A stretch of 21,073 nt of DNA from an uncultured Bariatricus sp. (GCA_934320645.1 CAKRFP010000043.1:1-21073), one strand, 5' to 3'; shown: positions 1 to 7,893, counted from the first letter of the stretch. The notes: generated by a model not told the origin, from the letters alone. Numbers and translations are program-made.

Positions 1-165
1 GAAGATATGCCATGGCAGGAAGAAGAACTGTCAGCAGAATTCAGAGATTTTATTATCAATTTTTCAAGGGATGAAATACCGGAAATCAATGAGATGTTAA
101 GAAAATATAAGAATAAAAATATTATTATATTCAAATCGCGGGAAGAGATAGATGCATGGAAATGA
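1..165 (+). CDS. C-terminal fragment of an unrecognised protein
   Basis: Frame 1 is open from the first base of the window to a TGA at 163-165 and gives the last 54 residues of a protein whose start lies outside. The fragment is rich in charged residues and ends in REEIDAWK. It begins EDMPWQEEELSAEFRDF. I do not recognise a family and see no motif that gives a function. The next gene's ribosome site (AGGAGG, 165-170) overlaps the stop codon, so the two are probably co-transcribed. That an upstream gene is present is fairly sure; its product is unknown. Confidence 0.6.
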   Translation, partial: EDMPWQEEELSAEFRDFIINFSRDEIPEINEMLRKYKNKNIIIFKSREEIDAWK

Positions 166-178
166 GGAGGAAATGACG

Positions 179-769
179 ATGAATTTAGAAGAACAGAGAC
201 AGTTTATCTTAAATGGAAATATGTATAATGATTTGTCAGATGAGTTGGTGGAAGCACGTGAAAAGACGGTGTTTTTAACCAACGAATATAATGCAAGTTT
301 TGGGAAACCAGCGGAAGAACGGGAAGCGATCCTGAAAAAACTGCTCAAATCCATTGGAAAAGGCGTTCATTTTGAGCCGAATTTCCGGTGTGAATTTGGT
401 TATAATATTTCAATCGGGAATAATTTTTATGCAAATTTTGACTGCATTATGCTGGATGGCGGTGGCATTGAAATCGGTGATAATGTCCTCTTTGGACCAA
501 GAGTTGGAATTTATACCTCTAATCACGCCATGGATGCATGGGAGCGGACCCATGGAGCCTGCTATGCAAAACCTGTTAAAATCGGAAACAATGTCTGGAT
601 TGGAGCCGGTGTACACATCAATCAGGGTGTAACCATAGGGGATAACACGATCATTGGATCTGGAAGTGTGATCACGAAAGATATCCCGGCAAATGTAGTT
701 GCGGCTGGAGTTCCATGTAAAGTAATCCGAGAAATAACGGAAGAGGATAAGAACGGATATCGTCCGTAG
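179..769 (+). CDS. Sugar O-acetyltransferase (maltose/galactoside acetyltransferase type)
   Basis: This 196-residue protein belongs to the left-handed beta-helix acetyltransferases (Maa/LacA/NodL type), which move acetyl from acetyl-CoA to a sugar hydroxyl in the cytoplasm. Residues 1-55 form the usual helical N-terminal Mac domain. Hexapeptide repeats follow from about residue 72 to 185, for example ISIGNN, IEIGDNV, VKIGNNVWIG and VTIGDNTIIGSGSV. The likely catalytic histidine is H116 in SNHAMD, and the C-terminal loop AAGVPCKVIREI is typical. Length matches the family. ATG 179 is preferred over ATG 152 and ATG 173 because AGGAGG at 165-170 lies 8 bases before it; the earlier ATG 152 would also overlap the preceding gene. 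The natural sugar cannot be told from sequence. Confidence 0.9.
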   Translation: MNLEEQRQFILNGNMYNDLSDELVEAREKTVFLTNEYNASFGKPAEEREAILKKLLKSIGKGVHFEPNFRCEFGYNISIGNNFYANFDCIMLDGGGIEIGDNVLFGPRVGIYTSNHAMDAWERTHGACYAKPVKIGNNVWIGAGVHINQGVTIGDNTIIGSGSVITKDIPANVVAAGVPCKVIREITEEDKNGYRP

Positions 770-813
770 GGAAAAAGGCGAGAATAAATTTTGATATTTT
801 ATGGAGGTATGAC

Positions 814-1569
814 ATGAGCTTATATTCCATTTATTTTAGTCCGACAGGTGGAACGAAAAGAGTTGCTGATATTCTGACAAAGGGAATGAAACAGGAAGCA
901 AAAGAGATTGATATGATCAAACATCCGGATATGATTGTGCAGACAGGGTTTGGGGAAAATGATGTATGTCTGATTGCGGTCCCCGCTTATGGCGGACGGA
1001 TTCCATCGGTTGTAAAAGAGAAGTTGCAAAAGACAAAAGGAAATGGAGCAAAGGCAGTTCTGGTGGCGGTTTTCGGAAACAGAGCGATTGATGATACTTT
1101 GCTGGAATTACAGGATGTGCTAGAAGCAGGTGGATTTATCTGTGCGGCCGGGATTGAGGCGGTTGCAGAACATTCTCTGATGCATCAGTTCGGAGCTGGT
1201 AGACCGGATTCAAAAGATGAGAGAGAACTGACCGATTTTGCAGGGAAAATTTCAAATAATCTTGATTCAGCTAAGAAAATGATGGTTCCGGGAGACAGAC
1301 CGTACAGAGAATATAACGGTGTGCCGTTAAAACCGGTGGCAAATGGAAAATGTACAGCCTGTGGACTCTGTGCAAAGGAATGTCCGGCAGGAGCAATTCC
1401 GAAAGATAATCCGAAAATGACTGACAAAGAAAAATGTATTTCATGTATGCATTGTGTGGCAGTCTGTCCGAAAAAAGCCAGACATTACAGCAGACTGATG
1501 AGCTTTATTGCCGGACAGAAGATAAAGAAAAACTGTTCGGAACGTAAAGAAAATAAATTGTATCTATAA
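814..1569 (+). CDS. EFR1-type flavodoxin/ferredoxin electron-transfer protein
   Basis: This 251-residue protein has an N-terminal flavodoxin-like domain (residues 1-150; FMN phosphate-loop-like SPTGGTKRVAD at 9-19). It is followed by a two-cluster ferredoxin domain. Cluster cysteines are C180, C183, C186 and C190 in CTACGLCAKECP, then C208, C211, C214 and C218 in CISCMHCVAVCP, so two [4Fe-4S] clusters are expected. This arrangement matches the EFR1 family common in anaerobic Clostridia, thought to pass electrons between flavin and Fe-S partners; the physiological partner is unknown. A GGAGGT ribosome site about 7 bases upstream supports the ATG at 814. It follows the acetyltransferase by 44 bases and may share its transcript. 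Confidence 0.88.
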   Translation: MSLYSIYFSPTGGTKRVADILTKGMKQEAKEIDMIKHPDMIVQTGFGENDVCLIAVPAYGGRIPSVVKEKLQKTKGNGAKAVLVAVFGNRAIDDTLLELQDVLEAGGFICAAGIEAVAEHSLMHQFGAGRPDSKDERELTDFAGKISNNLDSAKKMMVPGDRPYREYNGVPLKPVANGKCTACGLCAKECPAGAIPKDNPKMTDKEKCISCMHCVAVCPKKARHYSRLMSFIAGQKIKKNCSERKENKLYL

Positions 1570-1699
1570 AAAATAGAGAAGGAAGGCGGCAAGAAATTTA
1601 CCGGACTTGAGAAGAACGAAAATGTTTGAATGGAAAGTGCGGGAGAAAAGACCTTATACTCAGCTTAGGAGAAAAGAGTTTTATGTATAATGTGGCGGA

Positions 1700-1760
1700 A
1701 TCGTGTCAAAATATGATTGTTTGTATTAAAAAATGACACGATTGACACAATTGACACGAT
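1700..1760. repeat. Operator-like array: three tandem 9-mers plus one inverted copy
   Basis: Three adjacent 9-base units sit at 1734-1742 (TGACACGAT), 1743-1751 (TGACACAAT) and 1752-1760 (TGACACGAT). An inverted copy, ATCGTGTCA, is at 1700-1708. The array covers the -35 region of the promoter next to it, the expected place for a repressor. The gene it controls encodes a DNA-binding-type protein, so autoregulation is a reasonable inference. Confidence 0.7.
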
Positions 1761-1770
1761 TGTATATAAT
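1742..1770 (+). promoter_or_regulatory. Consensus sigma-A promoter for the AlbA-type gene
   Basis: TTGACA at 1742-1747 and TATAAT at 1765-1770 are separated by 17 bases, an exact match to the consensus housekeeping promoter. It lies 34 bases upstream of the start codon at 1805. The -35 hexamer falls inside the tandem 9-mer array, suggesting a strong promoter held down by a repressor. Confidence 0.85.
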
Positions 1771-1804
1771 ATAAATATATTATATGATTTGAGGAGGGCA
1801 TAAA

Positions 1805-3163
1805 ATGATTTTTCGGGAAAGTGAAACAGTAGAGCTTAAAGAAGTAGTAGTTGATGACATAAAAAAAGAAATTATTGCCTTTGCAAATTGTAATGGTGGC
1901 AAGTTATATATTGGTGTACAGGATGATGGTACGGTAGTTGGTCTTGATAATCCAGATGGCACTGCATTGCAGATCAGTAATATGGTCAGAGATGCGATCA
2001 AACCGGATATCACGATGTTTTTACATTATGAGACATTAGAAGAAGATGGGAAAAAGATTGTTGCTGTAGATATTCAATGTGGAACGGATCGCCCTTATTA
2101 TATTGCAAAAAAAGGAATGCGACCAGAAGGAGTCTATGTCAGACAGGGATATTCAGCTGTTTCTGCTACAGATGCGGCAATCCGCCAGATGATTAAAGAG
2201 ACAGATGGAGATTGCTTTGAATCTATGCGTAGTCTGAATCAGGAACTGACTTTTGAAGTGACAGAGAAAGAATTTCAGCTTCGTAAGGTTGAGTTTGGTA
2301 TACAGCAGATGCGGACATTGAAACTGATTGATAAGGATGGACTTTACAGTAATCTTGCAAAGCTTTTATCGGATCAGTGTGTACACACGATTAAAGTGGC
2401 TGTTTTTCAGGGGAAGGATCAGACGATATTTAAAGACCGTAGAGAATTTTCAGGGGCATTGATGAAACAGATGAATGATGTCTACGATTATATTGATTTT
2501 CATAATCAGACACATGCAACAATTGAAAAGTTGCTGCGGATAGATGTCAGGGATTATCCTGAAATCGCTGTCAGAGAAGCATTGTTAAATTTGCTGGTTC
2601 ACAGGGATTATGCGTTTAGTGCAAGTGCATTGATCAGTATTTATGAAGACCGGATGGAATTTATATCAATCGGAGGATTGATGCCTGGAATTGAGCTGGA
2701 GGATGTGATGGCAGGTATTTCTATATGCAGAAATCCGGATCTTGCAAATGTATTTTACCGGTTGCATTTAATCGAAGCATATGGTACTGGAATCAGTAAG
2801 ATTATAGGAGCTTACGCTGATGTGGCAGAAAAACCTGTTATTGAGACGACGAGAAATACTTTTAAAATTGTATTACCGAATATCAATGTACTATGTGAAA
2901 AAACAGATACGCCGGAGTCGGAAGTGAAGGATGAAAAGAATCCAGAAACGGATGAGGAGGATACACAGAAATTAAGCGATGAGGAAGAAAAAGTTCTGGA
3001 GTATGCCGGAAATTGTGAGGATTTTACAAAGAATGATGTTGTGAGTCTGCTTAAAGTAAGTGCATCAACTGCAGCAAGAGTGATAAGAGGACTTGTGGAA
3101 AAGAATTTCCTGAAACGGAATGGAAAAGCGAGAAGCACCTATTATACACTTCAAAAATATTAA
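1805..3163 (+). CDS. AlbA_2 / RecG-like ATPase-domain transcriptional regulator
   Basis: This 452-residue protein has the architecture of the Schlafen AlbA_2 plus HATPase_c_4 family, often annotated as a putative DNA-binding or RecG-like protein. Residues 1-130 form the AlbA_2 domain, with ESETVELKE near the start and ANCNGGKLYIGVQDDG following. Residues about 255-350 resemble the HATPase_c_4 region (EALLNLLVHRDY, YGTGISKIIGAY). An acidic linker (about 365-395) leads to a C-terminal winged-helix segment ending in ARSTYYTL. The start follows a GAGGAGG site by about 8 bases. The gene stands alone between its own promoter and a terminator. The family is widespread in gut Firmicutes with mostly unknown targets, so regulation of its own promoter is inference. 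Confidence 0.8.
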   Translation: MIFRESETVELKEVVVDDIKKEIIAFANCNGGKLYIGVQDDGTVVGLDNPDGTALQISNMVRDAIKPDITMFLHYETLEEDGKKIVAVDIQCGTDRPYYIAKKGMRPEGVYVRQGYSAVSATDAAIRQMIKETDGDCFESMRSLNQELTFEVTEKEFQLRKVEFGIQQMRTLKLIDKDGLYSNLAKLLSDQCVHTIKVAVFQGKDQTIFKDRREFSGALMKQMNDVYDYIDFHNQTHATIEKLLRIDVRDYPEIAVREALLNLLVHRDYAFSASALISIYEDRMEFISIGGLMPGIELEDVMAGISICRNPDLANVFYRLHLIEAYGTGISKIIGAYADVAEKPVIETTRNTFKIVLPNINVLCEKTDTPESEVKDEKNPETDEEDTQKLSDEEEKVLEYAGNCEDFTKNDVVSLLKVSASTAARVIRGLVEKNFLKRNGKARSTYYTLQKY

Positions 3164-3178
3164 AATATAAACAATACG

Positions 3179-3215
3179 AGAGAACCTGTGGATGAAAAGC
3201 TGCAGGTTCTCTTTT
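3179..3215 (+). terminator. Rho-independent terminator after the AlbA-type gene
   Basis: AGAGAACCTG (3179-3188) pairs perfectly with CAGGTTCTCT (3203-3212) across a 14-base loop and runs into a short T tract. It lies 16 bases after the stop codon. Confidence 0.85.
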
Positions 3216-3321
3216 GGCTTTCATAGAAAATCTTGAGAAAATTTCTGTTAAATAAAAGATACTACGTGCCAGGATGCATTCATTGTTGTATATATAAAAT
3301 TTTAAATGAGAAAAATTCTTC

Positions 3322-3350
3322 TTGCAATATACCCTGATGGGGTATATAAT
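3322..3350 (+). promoter_or_regulatory. csoR-copA promoter with embedded CsoR operator
   Basis: TTGCAA (3322-3327) and TATAAT (3345-3350) are 17 bases apart. Between them is the inverted repeat ATATACCC (3327-3334), N5, GGGTATAT (3340-3347). TACCC-N5-GGGTA is the typical core bound by copper-sensing CsoR repressors, and the next gene is csoR. Binding here would block RNA polymerase directly and be relieved by Cu(I), giving autoregulation and control of copA. Confidence 0.85.
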
Positions 3351-3386
3351 GACCCTCGTAAAGAGAAAAGATAAGAGGTGAGATAC

Positions 3387-3695
3387 ATGGAAGAAAAGAA
3401 AGAATGTTGTCACTGTCACAAGAAAAAAGAGCGATCTGAAAAGGAATACAAGGACATGATCAATCGTCTGAACCGGATTGAAGGACAGGTCAGAGGTGTG
3501 AAGCGCATGGTAGAAGAAGATGCATACTGTCCGGATATTCTGATTCAGGTATCAGCGATCAATGCAGCACTCAACAGTTTTAATAAAGTCCTTCTGGCGA
3601 ATCATATCCGTACCTGCGTGGCAGAGGATATCCGAGAGGGAAAAGATGAGACAATTGATGAGCTGGTTGCAACGCTTCAGAAACTGATGAAATAA
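3387..3695 (+). CDS. csoR: CsoR-family copper-sensing transcriptional repressor
   Basis: This 102-residue all-helical protein is a CsoR/RcnR (DUF156) repressor. The DNA-binding helix has NRLNRIEGQVRGV (28-40). The Cu(I) ligands of true CsoR proteins are present as C48 (AYCPDI), H73 and C77 (NHIRTC), which points to copper rather than nickel or formaldehyde sensing. A Cys/His N-terminal tail, CCHCHKKK (7-14), is extra and may bind metal. ATG 3387 is chosen over GTG 3378 because GAGGTG at 3375-3380 is correctly spaced for it. It sits between its own operator and copA, the usual copper-resistance layout, and should de-repress both genes when Cu(I) rises. Confidence 0.93.
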   Translation: MEEKKECCHCHKKKERSEKEYKDMINRLNRIEGQVRGVKRMVEEDAYCPDILIQVSAINAALNSFNKVLLANHIRTCVAEDIREGKDETIDELVATLQKLMK

Positions 3696-3783
3696 CAGGA
3701 GTGTTTTAGATTTTCAGCTGAAAAGCGCAGGGAAATCTTTACAATAAAAAAGGCAGACAAAGCCAAAGAGTGAGGTGGATTTT

Positions 3784-6309
3784 GTGGAACAATATACAGT
3801 AACAGGAATGAGCTGTGCTGCCTGCAGCAGCAGAGTAGAAAAGGCAGTATCGAAGGTGCCGGGCGTTACAAGCTGTTCGGTCAGCCTTCTGACGAATTCC
3901 ATGGGTGTGGAGGGAACTGCATCTCAGTCGGAGATTATTGCAGCGGTTGAGGCAGCAGGATACGGTGTTTCGGTAAAAGGGGCAGATGCAGGAGCAAAAA
4001 GTAAAGGTGCTTCGATGGATGAAGATGCCCTGAAAGACCGGGAGACACCGGTTATGAAACGGCGCCTGATCGCATCCATTTGTTTTCTGATCCCGCTGAT
4101 GTACATTTCCATGGGACATATGATGTGGAACTGGCCACTGCCGGGATTTCTGGATGGAAATCATGTGGCAATGGGACTGATCCAACTGTTGTTTACCGGA
4201 ATTATCATGGTGATCAACCAGAAGTTCTTCATTAACGGATTTAAAGGACTTCTGCATGGCGCGCCGAACATGGATACTCTGGTTGCACTGGGATCAGGAG
4301 CATCCTTTATTTACAGTACCTATGCCTTATTTGCAATGACCGATGCACAGGTGAAGATGGATATGGAAGGCGTGATGTCTTATATGCATGAGTTCTATTT
4401 TGAATCAGCAGCCATGATCCTGACACTGATCACAGTCGGAAAGATGCTGGAGGCACATTCCAAAGGAAAGACAACGGATGCGTTAAAGAGTCTGATGAAG
4501 CTGGCTCCGAAGACAGCAGTTGTCCTGAAAAATGGTGTGGAAACAGAAGTTTCCATCGATCAGGTGAAAAAAGGTGACATTTTTGTAGTAAGACCAGGTG
4601 AAAATATACCGGTAGACGGTATCGTGCTGGAAGGAACCAGTGCGGTCAATGAAGCAGCACTCACCGGAGAAAGTATCCCGGTCGATAAAGCAGAAGGAGA
4701 TAAGGTATCCGCAGCAACCATGAACCAGTCCGGTTTCCTGAAATGTGAGGCAACCAGAGTCGGAGAGGATACCACCCTTTCGCAGATCATTCAGATGGTC
4801 AGCGATGCAGCAGCGACCAAAGCACCAATTGCAAAGATTGCAGACCGGGTATCCGGCGTATTTGTACCGGCGGTTATTACGATTGCGGTACTGACAACTG
4901 TCGTATGGCTGATCGCTGGGCAGAGCGTTGGATTTGCACTTGCAAGAGGAATTTCCGTACTTGTTATCAGTTGCCCTTGTGCACTGGGACTTGCGACACC
5001 GGTTGCCATTATGGTAGGTAACGGAATGGGTGCAAAGAACGGAATCATGTTCAAGACGGCAGTATCCCTGGAAGAGACAGGGAAAATGCAGATCGTAGCT
5101 CTGGATAAGACCGGAACCATTACAAGCGGAGAGCCAAAAGTAACCGATATGATACCTGCAGAGGGTATCTCAGAAGAAGAACTTTTAGGATTTGCCTATG
5201 CACTGGAAAGAAAGAGTGAACATCCACTGGCACGTGCGATTTTGCAGGAAGCAGAGGAGCGTAGAATCGATGCGGATGAAGTGGAAGATTTCCGGGCAGT
5301 TCCTGGAAACGGACTTTCCGCAGTCCTTGCAGGAAAGTCCATTTATGGCGGCAATAAGAAATTTATCCAGGCCAAGACTTCTGTGGATGCAGGAACGCAA
5401 AAAAAAGCAGAAGATCTGGCAGCAGAAGGAAAGACTCCGCTGTTTTTTGCAAAAGAAGACCAGCTGGTCGGAATCATTGTAGTAGCAGACGTTATCAAAG
5501 AGGACAGTCCAAAGGCAGTCAAAGAACTGCAGAATATGGGAATCCATGTAGTCATGCTGACCGGTGATAATGAGAGAACTGCAAAAGCAATCGGACGGCA
5601 GGCTGGAGTAGATGAAGTTATCGCAGATGTTCTTCCGGATGGAAAAGAAGCAGTTATCCGGAAATTGAAGAAAAAAGGAAAAGTTGCCATGGTCGGTGAC
5701 GGAATCAATGATGCACCGGCACTTACCAGAGCGGATATGGGAATTGCCATCGGTGCGGGAACGGATATTGCCATTGACGCGGCAGATGTAGTATTGATGA
5801 AAAGCCGGTTAAGTGATGTGCCGGCAGCCATCCGCATGAGCAAGGCAACCTTAAGAAATATCCATGAGAACCTGTTCTGGGCATTCTTCTATAATGTAAT
5901 CGGAATCCCGCTTGCAGCAGGCGCATGGTATCCGCTTTTCGGGTGGAAATTAAATCCGATGTTTGGCGCAGCGGCAATGAGTCTTTCAAGCTTCTGCGTA
6001 GTAACCAATGCACTTCGTCTGAACTGGTTCAAGATGTATGATGCCAGCAAGGATAAGAAGATAAAGTCAAAAGTCAGAGAAATTAAGGAGGAAAAGACAA
6101 TGACAAAAACAATGAAGATCGAAGGTATGATGTGTGGACACTGTGAGGCAACTGTAAAGAAAACTCTGGAAGCAATCGAAGGAGTAGAAGGGGCAGAAGT
6201 AAGCCATGAAAATGGAACAGCAGTTGTAACCCTGGCAGCAGAAGTCGCAGATGAGGTACTGAAAAAAGCTGTCGAAGACAAAGACTACAAAGTGACAGGG
6301 ATTGAGTAG
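3784..6309 (+). CDS. copA: Copper-exporting P1B-type ATPase with N- and C-terminal HMA domains
   Basis: This 841-residue membrane ATPase exports Cu(I). An N-terminal HMA domain carries GMSCAACSSRVEKA (8-21). Key motifs are TGES at 294-297 (actuator), the membrane CPC at 397-399 within ISCPCALGLATP, the phosphorylated D441 in DKTGT, H480-P481 in SEHPLA, and GDGINDAP at 638-645. A second HMA domain with GMMCGHC closes the protein, an unusual place for one. GTG 3784 is preferred over GTG 3775 because AGGTGG (3773-3778) lies 5 bases before it. The last 69 codons have their own ribosome site and ATG (see next entry). The gene lies 88 bases after csoR, with a 14-base palindrome (TTTTCAGCTGAAAA, 3711-3724) in the gap, and should share its copper-controlled promoter. 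Confidence 0.95.
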   Translation: MEQYTVTGMSCAACSSRVEKAVSKVPGVTSCSVSLLTNSMGVEGTASQSEIIAAVEAAGYGVSVKGADAGAKSKGASMDEDALKDRETPVMKRRLIASICFLIPLMYISMGHMMWNWPLPGFLDGNHVAMGLIQLLFTGIIMVINQKFFINGFKGLLHGAPNMDTLVALGSGASFIYSTYALFAMTDAQVKMDMEGVMSYMHEFYFESAAMILTLITVGKMLEAHSKGKTTDALKSLMKLAPKTAVVLKNGVETEVSIDQVKKGDIFVVRPGENIPVDGIVLEGTSAVNEAALTGESIPVDKAEGDKVSAATMNQSGFLKCEATRVGEDTTLSQIIQMVSDAAATKAPIAKIADRVSGVFVPAVITIAVLTTVVWLIAGQSVGFALARGISVLVISCPCALGLATPVAIMVGNGMGAKNGIMFKTAVSLEETGKMQIVALDKTGTITSGEPKVTDMIPAEGISEEELLGFAYALERKSEHPLARAILQEAEERRIDADEVEDFRAVPGNGLSAVLAGKSIYGGNKKFIQAKTSVDAGTQKKAEDLAAEGKTPLFFAKEDQLVGIIVVADVIKEDSPKAVKELQNMGIHVVMLTGDNERTAKAIGRQAGVDEVIADVLPDGKEAVIRKLKKKGKVAMVGDGINDAPALTRADMGIAIGAGTDIAIDAADVVLMKSRLSDVPAAIRMSKATLRNIHENLFWAFFYNVIGIPLAAGAWYPLFGWKLNPMFGAAAMSLSSFCVVTNALRLNWFKMYDASKDKKIKSKVREIKEEKTMTKTMKIEGMMCGHCEATVKKTLEAIEGVEGAEVSHENGTAVVTLAAEVADEVLKKAVEDKDYKVTGIE
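6100..6309 (+). CDS. copZ: Probable internal start giving a free CopZ-like copper chaperone
   Basis: Within copA and in the same frame, AAGGAGG (6085-6091) lies 8 bases before ATG 6100. Translation from it would give a 69-residue stand-alone HMA protein (start MTKTMKIEGMMCGHC) with the size and CxxC of CopZ, the cytoplasmic chaperone that delivers Cu(I) to CopA. The upstream codons ATT AAG GAG GAA encode the linker of the fusion, so one stretch serves both as coding sequence and as ribosome site. The simplest history is that a separate copZ lost the stop codon before it. Production of the short form is inferred, not shown. Confidence 0.6.
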   Translation: MTKTMKIEGMMCGHCEATVKKTLEAIEGVEGAEVSHENGTAVVTLAAEVADEVLKKAVEDKDYKVTGIE

Positions 6310-6372
6310 ATTTAAGTCCGAAAAATAAAGATTGTTAGAAATTACAATACTATAAAGAAGAAAAACATGGAG

Positions 6373-6427
6373 AAAACCATTATTTTGATTGATTTATTAT
6401 AAAATAAACAATCAAAATAATGGTTTT
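6373..6427. terminator. Perfect 19-bp inverted repeat, likely AT-rich terminator
   Basis: The arms 6373-6391 (AAAACCATTATTTTGATTG) and 6409-6427 are exact reverse complements across a 17-base loop that can pair further (TTTATT with AATAAA). A T run ends the right arm and an A run begins the left arm, so it could stop transcription in both directions. It lies 63 bases after copA. It could also be a small mobile-element remnant. Confidence 0.65.
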
Positions 6428-6429
6428 TG

Positions 6430-6458
6430 TTTACAAATATTAGATTTTGTGATTTAAT
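6430..6458 (+). promoter_or_regulatory. Promoter of the HTH/HipA-like pair
   Basis: TTTACA (6430-6435) and TTTAAT (6453-6458) have a 17-base spacer and lie 40 bases before the start codon. The -35 box starts just after the 19-bp inverted repeat. Confidence 0.55.
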
Positions 6459-6498
6459 AAAGAAAAAGTCGGGAATCATAAAACTGGAAGGTGAATTT

Positions 6499-7047
6499 AT
6501 GAGAGAAAGGTTATTTATAACACCAGAATATACGACTGCAAAGGAAATTAAACAGATTCGGAAAGGATTGCATTTGACGCAGAAAGAGTTTGCAGAATTT
6601 ATCAATTGTTCCAAGCCGACAGTAGAACGTTGGGAGAGAAGCGAAGAAGTGATTCGCGGACCAATTGTTCCATTATTAAAAATGTTGCAGAAATATCCGG
6701 AATATGAGCAGGAAGTGAAGGTGCCGGAAAAAGTGTGGTCGCTCAGAATATGGTATATGTATGAACAGAATGTATGCACTTTGATTGATGTGAATGAGCG
6801 GGAACGAAAAGTGAAAATAAGAAATTATACAGATAAGGTTATGTTCCGTGCTTTTGGTACGGTAGAAGATCCGAATTATAATGATTATCAGGAGTTCCTG
6901 GAGTCAAGATGTTTCCCGGAAAGCCGAGATAAGATGAAATTGATATTGAAGGATCTGGGACTACCATTTTATGATCCAATTATGATTATAGAGAAGACTG
7001 AAGGACGAATGGCAGAAGATGATTTTTGGATTCGCATAGAGAGGTAG
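6499..7047 (+). CDS. HTH protein, probable antitoxin/regulator of the HipA-like kinase
   Basis: This 182-residue protein has an XRE-type helix-turn-helix at residues 15-65 (LTQKEFAEFINCSKPTVERW), similar to the DNA-binding part of MqsA/HigA-like antitoxins. Residues 80-182 form a second region with ESRCFPESRDKM and the C-terminal FYDPIMIIEKTEGRM. From memory, the pattern RxxPxxR, then GL, then a closing DDxWI resembles the N-terminal lobe of some phage-type HipA-like kinases; this is not checked. ATG 6499 is chosen because GGAAGGTG lies just upstream. The downstream kinase begins 5 bases after the stop, so the two are translated as a pair. Role as neutralising partner is inferred from the arrangement. 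Confidence 0.7.
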   Translation: MRERLFITPEYTTAKEIKQIRKGLHLTQKEFAEFINCSKPTVERWERSEEVIRGPIVPLLKMLQKYPEYEQEVKVPEKVWSLRIWYMYEQNVCTLIDVNERERKVKIRNYTDKVMFRAFGTVEDPNYNDYQEFLESRCFPESRDKMKLILKDLGLPFYDPIMIIEKTEGRMAEDDFWIRIER

Positions 7048-7052
7048 ATACA

Positions 7053-7862
7053 ATGATAGAATTATTCGAGCAGAATATTCGGAAAAATGACCGGCAGTCT
7101 TCAAAAGGGAACCAGTTAAAATGGGAAAATGAGGGAATATGGTATAAAGCAGATTATACAGGTTATGAAGGTCTGTCAGAATATATGATTTCCCATCTCC
7201 TGAAAAAGTCAACCCTGACAGAGAATGAATTTGTAGGCTATGATCTGGAAAAAATAAAATACGGCACTGTGATTTATAATGGTGTGAAGAGCAAAAACTT
7301 TCTAAGCGAAGATTGGCAGATTATCACGCTGGAGCGGTTGTTCAAGAACTTTTTCGGAGAAAGTTTATACAAAGCTTTGTATAGAATACCAGAACATGAA
7401 GAACGCTTACCTTTTTTGGTGCAGCAGGTAGAACGAATGACAGGACTTCAGAATTTTGGCATTTATATGAATAAATTGTTGACGATTGACGCATTTTTTC
7501 TGAATGAAGATCGTCACACACATAATATTGCGGTTCTGATGAATGGAAAAGGGGACTATGCATATTGTCCGATTTTTGATAATGGGGCGGGATTACTGGC
7601 AGATACAACGATGGATTATCCTTTGTCGGGAGATGTTTATGCGCTTATGGATCGTGTTCAGTCAAAAACAATAAGTAGTGAATTTGATGAACAATTAGAT
7701 ATTTCGGAATCTCTGTATAAAATAAATCTGAGGTTTCAATTTACGAAAAATGATGTAATAGAATTGCTTAAAAAAGCAGAGGAATATCCAGAAGAAATCC
7801 GAAATCGGGTAGAAATGATTATATTTGCACAGATGCGAAAATATACTTACTTATTTTCGTAA
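7053..7862 (+). CDS. Short HipA-like (CtkA-type) serine/threonine kinase, probable toxin
   Basis: This 269-residue protein matches the catalytic core of HipA-family kinases. It has a Ser/Gly-rich nucleotide loop QSSKGNQLKW (15-24), a candidate ATP lysine K32 in WYKADY, and a helix beginning GLSEYMISHLL. The catalytic loop NEDRHTHN (151-158) supplies D153 and N158, and D176 in FDNGAG is the metal-binding aspartate. Full HipA proteins are about 440 residues, and the N-terminal subdomain is absent here. This recalls HipT of the three-gene HipBST systems and CtkA of Helicobacter. ATG 7053 is favoured over TTG 7026 by GAGAGG 8 bases upstream. Known relatives phosphorylate translation factors such as aminoacyl-tRNA synthetases; the target here is unknown. 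Confidence 0.75.
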   Translation: MIELFEQNIRKNDRQSSKGNQLKWENEGIWYKADYTGYEGLSEYMISHLLKKSTLTENEFVGYDLEKIKYGTVIYNGVKSKNFLSEDWQIITLERLFKNFFGESLYKALYRIPEHEERLPFLVQQVERMTGLQNFGIYMNKLLTIDAFFLNEDRHTHNIAVLMNGKGDYAYCPIFDNGAGLLADTTMDYPLSGDVYALMDRVQSKTISSEFDEQLDISESLYKINLRFQFTKNDVIELLKKAEEYPEEIRNRVEMIIFAQMRKYTYLFS

Positions 7863-7893
7863 GTGGTACACTGATTGACATATTCCTGAATAC

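Larger units (their letters stand above)
1570..1804. other. Intergenic region with operator array and promoter
   Basis: No gene is seen in these 235 bases. The left part (1570-1695) shows nothing I can name. The right part carries the repeats and promoter listed separately for the regulator that starts at 1805. Confidence 0.6.

Noticed and set aside
3051..3419. Minus-strand open frame of 122 codons between the AlbA-type gene and csoR
   Set aside because: Crosses a terminator and the csoR promoter on the other strand and shows no family features.
5343..5843. Long minus-strand open frame inside copA
   Set aside because: Antisense shadow of a conserved ATPase; Ser/Ala/Pro-rich product with no family and no ribosome site.
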